Source: a virus. Taken from it: a stretch of DNA of 35,721 nt. The stretch is from positions 1 to 35,721 of the IMG/VR virus record IMGVR_UViG_3300033388_006769. One strand, written 5' to 3'. A model generated the notes under the pieces. The model had not been told where the DNA came from. It made no database searches and saw nothing but the letters and a program-made list of their open reading frames with translations. Position 1 is the first letter of the stretch. The number at the start of each line of letters is the position of its first letter. Made by a program: the position numbers and the translations under genes. Of this stretch, positions 28,757 through 35,569 are shown in pieces.

Positions 28757-30003
28757 AAGAGACAACCCAACCCGTTATTAGAGAGAGACCGCCAGAAGAG
28801 GAGACTCCTGACGCTTTTCGGGCAATAGTTGGAGCTCAAGGAACGAGTAACTGGTTACAAACAGTTCAAGAGCAAATGAAACAGTTGAGCGAACAGAGAC
28901 AGCAGCTAATGGAACAACAACAGAAATGGTATGAGAAATTGGTTAAAAGAGAACCCAGACCAGTAGAGGAAATTTTACAAGAGCAGTTTGGTAAATGGGC
29001 AGTGCCTGAAACTTTCCAGCAATTACAACAGATTACTCAGTTAACTTTACCCCTTCAGCAACAGTTGGCTGACTTACAAACAAGAGAACAAGCAGAAATA
29101 GAAAGAATTGAAAAGCAAGCTATCCCTCAGCCAGTAATAGACAGACAAATACTTGAAACTCAAAATAGATACAACAAGTTGAGAGCACCGATTGCTGCCC
29201 AACTTCAAGCTTACGCTGCTCAAATGCAAGCTTTACAGGGGAACCTGACAACCGCTAGACAATTTGCCCAAATGGCTGTAAATGCTGCAACTTACGATGA
29301 GGAACAACAATACAATCGATTGAGAGATTTTATAGAAATGAACCAAACCTTCATTGACAGTCTAACTTCTGACCAGAGATATTTGCTGAATACTGCCCTT
29401 ACTTTAAGAGAGCAAGAGCTAGACAGAGCCAGAAGAGAGAAAGATTTTGTAATAAGTTTAATGACTGACCCTGATACCGCTCCCGCTTTCCAAGGAATTG
29501 ATATTAACACTTTAACTGCTGAAGATGCTGCTAAGATTGCTCAGGAGTATTTGGCAGAGAGACCAGCTGAAGTAGAAGAGGTAGAAATACCAACGATAAA
29601 AGTAAAAGAACCGGAAACAGGAGAAGAGAAAGCAATTGATATTTCTACTATTTCAGGGCTAGAAGAATTTAAGAAATCTGGAGGAACACGAGAAGATGCT
29701 AAAGCGTTTTTAGATGTTAATACAAACTACAGCCAGGATACCATTAACGATATGCTAGATAGAGTTTTTGGGCCAGAAAAACCAACTTCAGTAGCTGGAA
29801 TGAAACAATGGTTAAAGCAACAGTTGGTTGACCTCTCTAAAAGGAGTGGAGTTTTCAGAAAAGACGCCAAACAAGTAATTAAAGAAAATGGGTTTGACCC
29901 AGATGATGAGGAGTGGCAAACATTTTTGGATTTATTCCCTGTTGAAACTGTTTTTGGTCCAACGAAAAAGGCTTGGTATAAACCCTGGACTTGGTTTAAA
30001 TAA
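28753..30003 (+). CDS. Gln-rich internal virion protein
   Basis: 416 residues from GTG 28753, but frame 1 is open from 28558 and already protein-like from about 28640 (GGVQVGEETLRISPTGKQEK), with no ATG, GTG or TTG before 28753. The protein is Gln/Glu-rich and helical (EQMKQLSEQRQQLMEQQQKW), with long coiled regions, then a Pro/Glu linker and a basic Trp-rich end (KKAWYKPWTWFK). By position after the nozzle it may be an internal or ejection protein of a short-tailed phage. Confidence 0.65.
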   Translation: MKETTQPVIRERPPEEETPDAFRAIVGAQGTSNWLQTVQEQMKQLSEQRQQLMEQQQKWYEKLVKREPRPVEEILQEQFGKWAVPETFQQLQQITQLTLPLQQQLADLQTREQAEIERIEKQAIPQPVIDRQILETQNRYNKLRAPIAAQLQAYAAQMQALQGNLTTARQFAQMAVNAATYDEEQQYNRLRDFIEMNQTFIDSLTSDQRYLLNTALTLREQELDRARREKDFVISLMTDPDTAPAFQGIDINTLTAEDAAKIAQEYLAERPAEVEEVEIPTIKVKEPETGEEKAIDISTISGLEEFKKSGGTREDAKAFLDVNTNYSQDTINDMLDRVFGPEKPTSVAGMKQWLKQQLVDLSKRSGVFRKDAKQVIKENGFDPDDEEWQTFLDLFPVETVFGPTKKAWYKPWTWFK

Positions 30004-30005
30004 TT

Positions 30006-32723
30006 ATGTCTCTTTTAGAAGAGTTGAAACAAAGACCCTATAAAGAGGGAATTTCTCCTACTCCAGAAATTGGTGAGACTGGAGGAGATTTGCTTTCTCA
30101 ATTGAAACAAAAACCAATTGCTCCCGATGTTCAAGAACGCCAAAATAGTGTAGTGGAGTTTTTGAAGTCTGTTTTTTATGAACCGATTGAATTTGGAAAG
30201 GATATTGCGATGTCTATAAATCCTACAGCCAGAAGGGATTTCTTAGTAGCTCAAGAAAATAGAGTCAAAGCACTAAATGATATAGCAGATAAATATCGCA
30301 AAAAAGAGATTGGTTATGATACTGCCAAAAGGTTGCAAAAAATGATTACAGGGAGTGAGCCTGAATTACCAAAATATTTTAAAAAAACCACTACCCAAAT
30401 AATTGGAGATGTTTTAGGAACATTGCTTTGGATTTTACCAGCTGGAGAAATAACTAAACTAAAGAAGCTTTCTTTGATTAGTAGAGTAGCCAGAGGAGCT
30501 GGTTGGGGAGCTGCTGGTATGGGAACTTATGGGTTGGCTACAGGAGAAACTCCTAAAGAACTTGCCAAAAGTATTGCTACAGGAGCTGCTATAGGAGCAG
30601 GAGCTGAAGTTGCTGCCCCTATTGTTTTCAAACAACTAGGAAAAGCGTTTAAAGCAATAGGGAGAGGAATTAAAAAAGTAGGGGAGAAAGCAAGACCTCT
30701 TTATGAATGGATTTTACCGATTGAAATAAGATTAAGAAACTTAGGGCCTGCTGGAGATGAGATAGCTGATATGTTATTAGCCGCAGATAGAAATGCTGGA
30801 GCAAAAATTGGAACACGGCTGGAAGAATTAAAAAGAGCTGGCTTGTATGATCTTACAAAAGGAGAAAGATACACCCTTCACGATGTTTTAAAGGGCTATA
30901 TTTCCCCCAAAAAAGTGAATTCTAGAGTAAGGGCGGTTTATCAGGCTGCTGATAAGGTAAGAAGAGAAATCGCTCAGGAAGCTCAAGAGCTTGGAATAAA
31001 AGTGAGAGTATTGGGAAGAAAAGGTTATGATTGGAAGTCTATCGCTAAGGCTTTAGATGAAGGAAAAATAAATAAATTTCAATTTAAGGAAGATTTTGTA
31101 ATTACCCGTGGCAAGAAACCAAGAATAAAACTTGCTCCCTTTAAGCCGAGGGAGCATTATTATCCTCAAATAGTTCCCCCCCTTACTCAACTTGAAAGTG
31201 GTCCAGTAAGAAACGAGGTGATAGAAAATGCGGTAAGAATAGGAAGGGTTGTTAACAAAAAAGAGGCAGAAATGTTGTTAGATAGCTATATTGACTTTGT
31301 TAAGGCTGGAGGAAGAAGAGGAAGAGGGGAATACTGGATTAGACATCTTATTAGGACAGGGCAAGCAAAAACCCAAGAGGAAGCAAGAGGAATGACTTTA
31401 AGGTTTTTTAAACAACCAAGAAGCCCAAGATATGGAAGTTTGGAATATGCCAGAGAGTTAGATTTTCCTTTCTATGACCCCGACCCTGCTCGGGCTTTAA
31501 CAAATTATGTTATTGGAGCAAGTAAAAGATTATCCGAAGTTGCTCAATGGGGACAAAAAGGAAGAGAATTAGATAAATTGTTTGCTAAATTAGAAAGAAC
31601 CATCACAAAAACTCAAGATTATTTTGCTGCTAAAGCAGCAGTAAAAGAAGCACGAGATTTGGTTAACAAAGCGTTGGGAGTAACAAATACTCTTCCTAAA
31701 TATGCTAAAATTTCTGCCTTATTGAGAACTATTCAAATTCCCAAATTAGCTTTTGCTCAGATATTGAATATCGGACAAAGTGTTAATACTCTACTAGCCA
31801 CAGATTTACCTTCAGTGGCTAAAGGAATACAAAAAGCATTTACTCACGAAGGACAACTAGCTGCCCTGAGAACTGGGGCTACCCTAGAAAGTATTGTCAG
31901 AGAAATAGCTCGTTTAAGTGGAGAAGAAAGCAGATTTGCTACCTGGTTCTTAAAATATACTGGCTTTACCTGGACAGAGAAATTTAACAGAACCGTGGCT
32001 GCTTTGGCGGGAATGAAATACTCTCAAAGATTACTAAGTAAATTAGCTAAAAATCCAACCAATAAAAAAATCCTTGATGCACTCAAGGAATTGGGTATTG
32101 ATGGAATTCAAGCTCTCAAAAAGGGTATTTCAGAAGATGATTTGTTGCGGGCGGGACAGATAATGGCAGAAAAAACTCAATTTAGAGCAAGACCAATTGA
32201 TTTACCAGCTTTTGCCTCTTCTGCTTATGGGAAAGTGTTTTTCCAGTTTAAAAACTTTATTTACAACCAAACAAGATTTATTTACAACCAGACAGTTAAA
32301 GAATTACAAAAAGGACACTATGGAAGAGGAGTAAGAAATTTGATTTTGCTTTCAACTGTTTTTCCTTTAACGGGAGAGATTTTGGCCGATATTCGTTCTT
32401 TGGCTACCGGTAGCAAAAGACCAACAGGAGCTTTGGCAAGATATTTTGATAGTATGGCAGAAGTTGGAGCTTTTGGCTTGTTTGCTGATTTGATGACAAG
32501 TGCAAAATTAGACAGGTTGGCAGATTTCTTTTTAGGACCAACAGCAAGTTCGGCAGAGAGAATAATGGTGATTTTTACTAAGTTGGCTACTACAGGAAAA
32601 ATATCTAATAGCGATAAAAGATTTCTAATTAGTATTCCAGGAATTACCAGACCTTTAGCAAATTATCTGTTTCCTTCTAAATCTAAGGAGAGAAAAACTA
32701 TTCTTGAGATTTTGGGAGATTAA
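30006..32723 (+). CDS. Large internal/ejection virion protein (905 aa)
   Basis: The longest gene. The N-terminus is disordered/acidic. Residues about 130-220 contain Gly/Ala-rich membrane-active-looking segments (IIGDVLGTLLWILPAG, IATGAAIGAGAEVAAPIVF). The remainder is helical and basic with several amphipathic helices (FAQILNIGQSVNTLLATDLP, GKVFFQFKNFIYNQTRF). It has no recognised catalytic motif. It resembles the large C-terminal region of phage polyvalent or DNA-ejection proteins; a tape-measure role is an alternative. Its stop overlaps the stop of the convergent leftward gene. Confidence 0.6.
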   Translation: MSLLEELKQRPYKEGISPTPEIGETGGDLLSQLKQKPIAPDVQERQNSVVEFLKSVFYEPIEFGKDIAMSINPTARRDFLVAQENRVKALNDIADKYRKKEIGYDTAKRLQKMITGSEPELPKYFKKTTTQIIGDVLGTLLWILPAGEITKLKKLSLISRVARGAGWGAAGMGTYGLATGETPKELAKSIATGAAIGAGAEVAAPIVFKQLGKAFKAIGRGIKKVGEKARPLYEWILPIEIRLRNLGPAGDEIADMLLAADRNAGAKIGTRLEELKRAGLYDLTKGERYTLHDVLKGYISPKKVNSRVRAVYQAADKVRREIAQEAQELGIKVRVLGRKGYDWKSIAKALDEGKINKFQFKEDFVITRGKKPRIKLAPFKPREHYYPQIVPPLTQLESGPVRNEVIENAVRIGRVVNKKEAEMLLDSYIDFVKAGGRRGRGEYWIRHLIRTGQAKTQEEARGMTLRFFKQPRSPRYGSLEYARELDFPFYDPDPARALTNYVIGASKRLSEVAQWGQKGRELDKLFAKLERTITKTQDYFAAKAAVKEARDLVNKALGVTNTLPKYAKISALLRTIQIPKLAFAQILNIGQSVNTLLATDLPSVAKGIQKAFTHEGQLAALRTGATLESIVREIARLSGEESRFATWFLKYTGFTWTEKFNRTVAALAGMKYSQRLLSKLAKNPTNKKILDALKELGIDGIQALKKGISEDDLLRAGQIMAEKTQFRARPIDLPAFASSAYGKVFFQFKNFIYNQTRFIYNQTVKELQKGHYGRGVRNLILLSTVFPLTGEILADIRSLATGSKRPTGALARYFDSMAEVGAFGLFADLMTSAKLDRLADFFLGPTASSAERIMVIFTKLATTGKISNSDKRFLISIPGITRPLANYLFPSKSKERKTILEILGD

Positions 32724-32887
32724 CTATCAAAGTCAGGATTGTAGTTTTTAGGTAGCCTACCTCGTTCCTTTAATTCCATTTCTAAATCAATTCTTCCTTT
32801 ACTATAGCCATTGTCTTTTCCTATTTGATAAGCAAGCCAGGCGGTAAAACCTATTATAAATATGAAAACTATTGTGGGAATCCACAT
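32720..32887 (-). CDS. Single-TM small protein, leftward
   Basis: 55 residues, start complement of 32887. N-terminal hydrophobic helix (MWIPTIVFIFIIGFTAWLAY) then a charged helical tail (KGRIDLEMELKERGRLPKNY). It follows the 45-residue membrane gene with four bases between. Type I anchor with cytoplasmic tail, holin- or antiholin-like. Its stop is convergent with, and overlaps, the stop of the 905-residue gene. Confidence 0.6.
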   Translation of the reverse strand: MWIPTIVFIFIIGFTAWLAYQIGKDNGYSKGRIDLEMELKERGRLPKNYNPDFDS

Positions 32888-32891
32888 AAGA

Positions 32892-33029
32892 TTATTTCTT
32901 AGAATATATTCCCATTACTGCAAGACCTAATAAAAATCCTCCTACCGCAGCAAAAAAAGGTTGTGAAGCGATACTACCAACTAATATTAAACCTAACCCA
33001 CCCATACCTACAAGTTTATCTTTCCACAT
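32892..33029 (-). CDS. Two-TM microprotein, leftward
   Basis: 45 residues (start complement of 33029). Basic N-terminus (MWKDK), then two Gly-rich hydrophobic helices (GLGLILVGSIASQ, FFAAVGGFLLGLAVMGIY) ending KK: a hairpin membrane protein. The ATG lies about nine bases after the -10 of its promoter, so the mRNA may be nearly leaderless. Together with the 55-residue protein it forms a micro-operon, perhaps a holin pair. Confidence 0.6.
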   Translation of the reverse strand: MWKDKLVGMGGLGLILVGSIASQPFFAAVGGFLLGLAVMGIYSKK

Positions 33030-33037
33030 ATTCTCCC

Positions 33038-33084
33038 CTTATACACCTCCCAAGATAATTTGTCAAGCCCAGTTTTCCACAACC
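33038..33084 (-). promoter_or_regulatory. Leftward promoter with AGTTWTCCACAAC box
   Basis: Minus-strand TTGACA (complement 33061-33066), 17 bp, TATAAG (complement 33038-33043). Upstream, AGTTTTCCACAACC (plus 33071-33084) is the same box as at 1720 and 12101, and its plus-strand end touches the ATG of the rightward gene at 33086. Confidence 0.8.
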
Positions 33085-33085
33085 T

Positions 33086-33301
33086 ATGAAAGATAACAAT
33101 CACAACCGAAAACAGGACATAGCAATAGCTGAATTAAAGAAAGATGTCTGCTGGTTAAAGAAATCTCTTCAGAAAATAGAAGGACAGGTTTTTAATGAGT
33201 TGCCTCACCAGATTGATGATATTAAGGGAAAGCTAATGTATGGTTTTATTGTTGGGATAGCGAGTGTTTTGATTTTACAGATAATTTTGAAGTTCTTTTA
33301 A
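33086..33301 (+). CDS. XhlA-like coiled-coil/TM protein
   Basis: 71 residues. N-terminal charged coiled coil (IAIAELKKDVCWLKKSLQKI) followed by a C-terminal membrane helix (YGFIVGIASVLILQIILKFF). This is the usual layout of XhlA-type (haemolysin XhlA) lysis accessory proteins. Start ATG lies two bases after the promoter box of the opposite strand; no SD. Suggests a lysis function with the membrane genes around it. Confidence 0.65.
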   Translation: MKDNNHNRKQDIAIAELKKDVCWLKKSLQKIEGQVFNELPHQIDDIKGKLMYGFIVGIASVLILQIILKFF

Positions 33302-33362
33302 AAAGGGAGGCGCCTGTCCGCCGACCAGCCAATTATGTCTAACGGATTAGACGCCCCCTTTT
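33301..33362 (+). terminator. Large terminator-like hairpin enclosing palindrome site 5
   Basis: AAAAGGGAGGCG (33301-33312) pairs with CGCCCCCTTTT (33352-33362) with one bulged A; the distal arm ends in T4. The 39-nt loop contains GTCTAACGGATTAGAC. It follows the XhlA-like stop and precedes the SD-rich operon, so it is probably a terminator or attenuator. Confidence 0.55.
33337..33352. repeat. GTCTAA-type palindrome, site 5
   Basis: GTCTAACGGATTAGAC with perfect 6-bp arms, within the loop of the hairpin at 33301-33362. Its flank GACGCCCCC is the reverse complement of the flank of site 1 (GGGGGCGTC). Confidence 0.85.
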
Positions 33363-33397
33363 ATTATAGCACATTAAAAAAAGAAAGGAGGTTAAAA

Positions 33398-33589
33398 ATG
33401 AAAAAGTTTGGTAGGTGTTATGGGTGTAAGAGAATTGTCCCTATCGATGTTCTGAGACAGGTTGAATTCTACGATGGACATCTTCACTCGGGAAGTTTTC
33501 ACCACCAGACAATGTGTCTGACCTGTATAAAGAAAGCAGAGGAATTGGGAGAATCAATTAAAAGAGGTTTGAAAGGAGGCAAGAAATGA
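33398..33589 (+). CDS. Small zinc-binding protein
   Basis: 63 residues from ATG 33398, chosen because AAAGGAGG lies seven bases before it; an earlier ATG at 33335 lies inside the palindrome and would add residues with no SD. Cysteines CYGCKR and CLTCIK plus histidines (HLHSGSFHHQ) suggest a zinc site. First gene of the late operon with strong SDs. Confidence 0.65.
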   Translation: MKKFGRCYGCKRIVPIDVLRQVEFYDGHLHSGSFHHQTMCLTCIKKAEELGESIKRGLKGGKK

Positions 33590-33987
33590 GAGTTTATATT
33601 TCAGGTAGGTTTAGTAGTCCTGATTCAAAAGTGAGGGAAAAGAACGTCAGATTGGCTGATAAATACGCTCTGAAAATTTGGAAAATGGGATTTGATGTTT
33701 TCTGCCCGCATACTATGACTCAAAGCTGGGTTGGAAAGGCGAAATATTGGGAAATGATAATGTCTGATTTGAACTGGCTGGCTATTTGCGATGCGGTCTT
33801 TCTGATTCCCGGCTGGCAAAAATCAAGAGGAGCAAGAATTGAAGCTCGGGTGGCAAAAGATTTGGGAATTCCTGTATATACAAGCTTAAAACAATTAAAG
33901 GAGGTAAGAAAGTGTTTAAAAGAATCATTAAGATTCTCGGGAGAGGAATTGAGGGATATAAAAGAGAAGTTGAGCAGATATTATTAG
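33586..33987 (+). CDS. DUF4406 / nucleoside-deoxyribosyltransferase-like protein
   Basis: 133 residues. VYISGRFSSPD at the start, FDVFCPHTMTQ in the middle, and MIMSDLNWLAICDAVFLIPG then SRGARIEARVAKDLGIPVY match the DUF4406/nucleoside 2-deoxyribosyltransferase fold, seen in phages in nucleotide metabolism or as a nucleotide sensor. Overlaps the preceding stop; SD AAAGGAGG upstream. A further small frame starts within its 3' end. Confidence 0.7.
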   Translation: MRVYISGRFSSPDSKVREKNVRLADKYALKIWKMGFDVFCPHTMTQSWVGKAKYWEMIMSDLNWLAICDAVFLIPGWQKSRGARIEARVAKDLGIPVYTSLKQLKEVRKCLKESLRFSGEELRDIKEKLSRYY

Positions 33988-34091
33988 AGCAGGGAGATGG
34001 AACAGTAATTCCTCAAAACTATCAAAAGGGAGGTGAAAATGAAAATGGAAAACCTTTTAGGCCAAGACAAAATAAGAGGCAGGCCCATTAA
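33912..34091 (+). CDS. Possible overlapping 59-residue protein (GTG start)
   Basis: GTG start with a strong SD AAAGGAGG seven bases before, running 59 codons to TAA at 34089. It overlaps the DUF4406 gene by 76 bases and the phosphoesterase gene by 53 bases. Basic N-terminus (FKRIIKILGRGIEGYKREVE), Gln/Asn-rich C-terminus. The SD makes it plausible, but the overlap is large. Confidence 0.4.
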   Translation: MFKRIIKILGRGIEGYKREVEQILLEQGDGTVIPQNYQKGGENENGKPFRPRQNKRQAH

Positions 34092-34845
34092 ACTTAACAA
34101 AAAGAGGCTTCAATTAAAAAAGGGCAAAGACTACTCCGAGGTAGTTTTCTTTGGCGATTTACATTATGGAGCAAGGGAATGCGACCTGCCGAGAGCCAAA
34201 AGAATGCTTGAATATTGTTTGGTTAACAAGATTTACATCTTTCTGATGGGAGATTTGATTGAATCAGGTTTAAGAACTTCGGTTGGAGCTTCGGTTTATC
34301 GTCAGAAACTCAATCCCCAAAAGCAGATGGAAGGAGTGATTGACCTGTTAACACCTTTAGCTAAAAACAATTTGATTCTTGGAGCCTTAGAGGGAAATCA
34401 CGAGTTGAGAATTGAAAAGGAGACAGGGGTTTCTATTACCAAAATTATCTGTAAATTTCTGGAAATTCCTTATCTAAGAAGTGCTTGCTGGAATCTCTGG
34501 TATGTTGGTAATCAATCTTATACCATTTATGCTTTACACGGCTCGACTTCTTCTCGCTTTGTTTATACCAAACTGAAAGCTCTGGTTGATATTTCTCACA
34601 ACTTCAACGCTGACTTGATGGTTATGGGACACGTCCACGAGATAGCTGACGCCTCTTTAAAAGTTCAAGAGATTGACAAAGTAAGAAAACAGGTGGTTGA
34701 GAAAAAGAAATTCTTGCTTTTGACTGGTTCTTATTTGAAATACGAGGAATCCTACGCTCAAGAAAAGGGTTATCCAATCGGCAAGCTGGGCTCTCCCAAG
34801 GTAAAGTTTTTCGGGAATAAGAGAGATATACACATTTCTTATTAA
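34039..34845 (+). CDS. Metallophosphoesterase (calcineurin-like)
   Basis: 268 residues from ATG 34039, with the SD GGGAGG a few bases upstream; GTG 34033 and ATG 34045 are alternatives. Motifs in order: FFGDLHYG (D-x-H), LMGDLIES, GALEGNHELR, YALHGST and VMGHVHEIAD, the full set of the calcineurin-like family including the GNHE and GHxH signatures. Possible roles: nuclease of the SbcD/Mre11 type, or nucleotide or RNA phosphodiesterase. The substrate is unknown. Confidence 0.85.
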   Translation: MKMENLLGQDKIRGRPIKLNKKRLQLKKGKDYSEVVFFGDLHYGARECDLPRAKRMLEYCLVNKIYIFLMGDLIESGLRTSVGASVYRQKLNPQKQMEGVIDLLTPLAKNNLILGALEGNHELRIEKETGVSITKIICKFLEIPYLRSACWNLWYVGNQSYTIYALHGSTSSRFVYTKLKALVDISHNFNADLMVMGHVHEIADASLKVQEIDKVRKQVVEKKKFLLLTGSYLKYEESYAQEKGYPIGKLGSPKVKFFGNKRDIHISY

Positions 34846-34857
34846 GGGAGGGAAAAA

Positions 34858-35016
34858 ATGAAGCTTGATTTAATAAATATAAACTATGTTCTGGAGGAAA
34901 TTCGGCAGGAGCTTCGCCAGTTCCGAGATTGGCTTTCCAAAGAGATTGTTTATATCGAGCAGGTTGAAGCAAAGATAGAAAAACTATTGGAGGAGTTAAA
35001 TGGAAAAAGAAAATAA
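34858..35016 (+). CDS. Small coiled-coil protein
   Basis: 52 residues, SD GGGAGG upstream. Helical with heptads (VLEEIRQELRQFRDWLSKEI, VEAKIEKLLEELNGK). Overlaps the next gene by 17 bases. Unknown function; may be an oligomerisation partner of its neighbours. Confidence 0.65.
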   Translation: MKLDLININYVLEEIRQELRQFRDWLSKEIVYIEQVEAKIEKLLEELNGKRK

Positions 35017-35293
35017 CTATGATTGGATTCAGGATTTAAGGGTTGAAATTTTGAAAGAGTCGCTGGCTTCTCTGAAAAGAGTAGATGAAATGATTTCTCT
35101 CTTAATGAAGGTATTGGCTCAAGAGAATTTCAATACTAAAATCGTGGGAATCTTAACTCAAAACTATTGGAGATTGGGAGATAACTTAGCCGATTTCCAC
35201 GCTGTTTTCCAGAAGTGGAGAATCAAAATAGAAAAAGCTCTTGAGGCTCGAAGGAAAAAGATAGGTTTTCAGCCCAGGGAACCTCCTAAATGA
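35000..35293 (+). CDS. Hypothetical helical protein
   Basis: 97 residues. SD GGAGG, helical throughout (ILKESLASLKRVDEMISLLM, FHAVFQKWRIKIEKALEARR), ending in a basic, proline-rich tail. Last gene of the SD-containing run; followed by a strong hairpin. Unknown function. Confidence 0.6.
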   Translation: MEKENNYDWIQDLRVEILKESLASLKRVDEMISLLMKVLAQENFNTKIVGILTQNYWRLGDNLADFHAVFQKWRIKIEKALEARRKKIGFQPREPPK

Positions 35294-35298
35294 ATTAG

Positions 35299-35363
35299 GG
35301 GGTGGGGGAATACATAGAAGTATTCTTCCACCCCAAAACCCCTCTTAAAACGCAAAATTTGCG
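35299..35363 (+). promoter_or_regulatory. Hairpin and palindrome before the last gene
   Basis: GGGGTGGGGGAATAC (35299-35313) pairs with GTATTCTTCCACCCC (35320-35334): 15 bp with two G-U pairs and a 6-nt loop. A second perfect palindrome, CGCAAA-A-TTTGCG, lies at 35351-35363. No T-run follows the first, so it may be a leader structure or an incomplete terminator. Confidence 0.6.
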
Positions 35364-35383
35364 CTCTGAGACGATTTTAAACT

Positions 35384-35569
35384 ATGGATTACATCTTTGC
35401 CTTTTTCTTAATAGTTTATCAAATGACAATCTATCCAGTGATAGAACTTTTTAAATTACTTCGCTTTAGAAGAAAAATCAAAAGATTAAAGGTCAAATTT
35501 CCTTATAAGCCCCGCTCCAAACAAAATGGAGTTTGGAAAAAAGTATGTGCTTCTTTAGAAAAAAAGTAA
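35384..35569 (+). CDS. Small N-terminally anchored membrane protein
   Basis: 61 residues. N-terminal hydrophobic helix (YIFAFFLIVYQMTIYPVIEL) then a very basic tail (RFRRKIKRLKVKFPYKPRSK). It immediately precedes and overlaps the peptidase gene, so it belongs to the lysis-type cassette that wraps the origin; spanin- or holin-like. No SD. Confidence 0.6.
   Translation: MDYIFAFFLIVYQMTIYPVIELFKLLRFRRKIKRLKVKFPYKPRSKQNGVWKKVCASLEKK

Noticed and set aside
33335-33589. Start at 33335 for the zinc protein
   Set aside because: The ATG is part of the palindrome and terminator loop and has no SD; ATG 33398 has a strong one.
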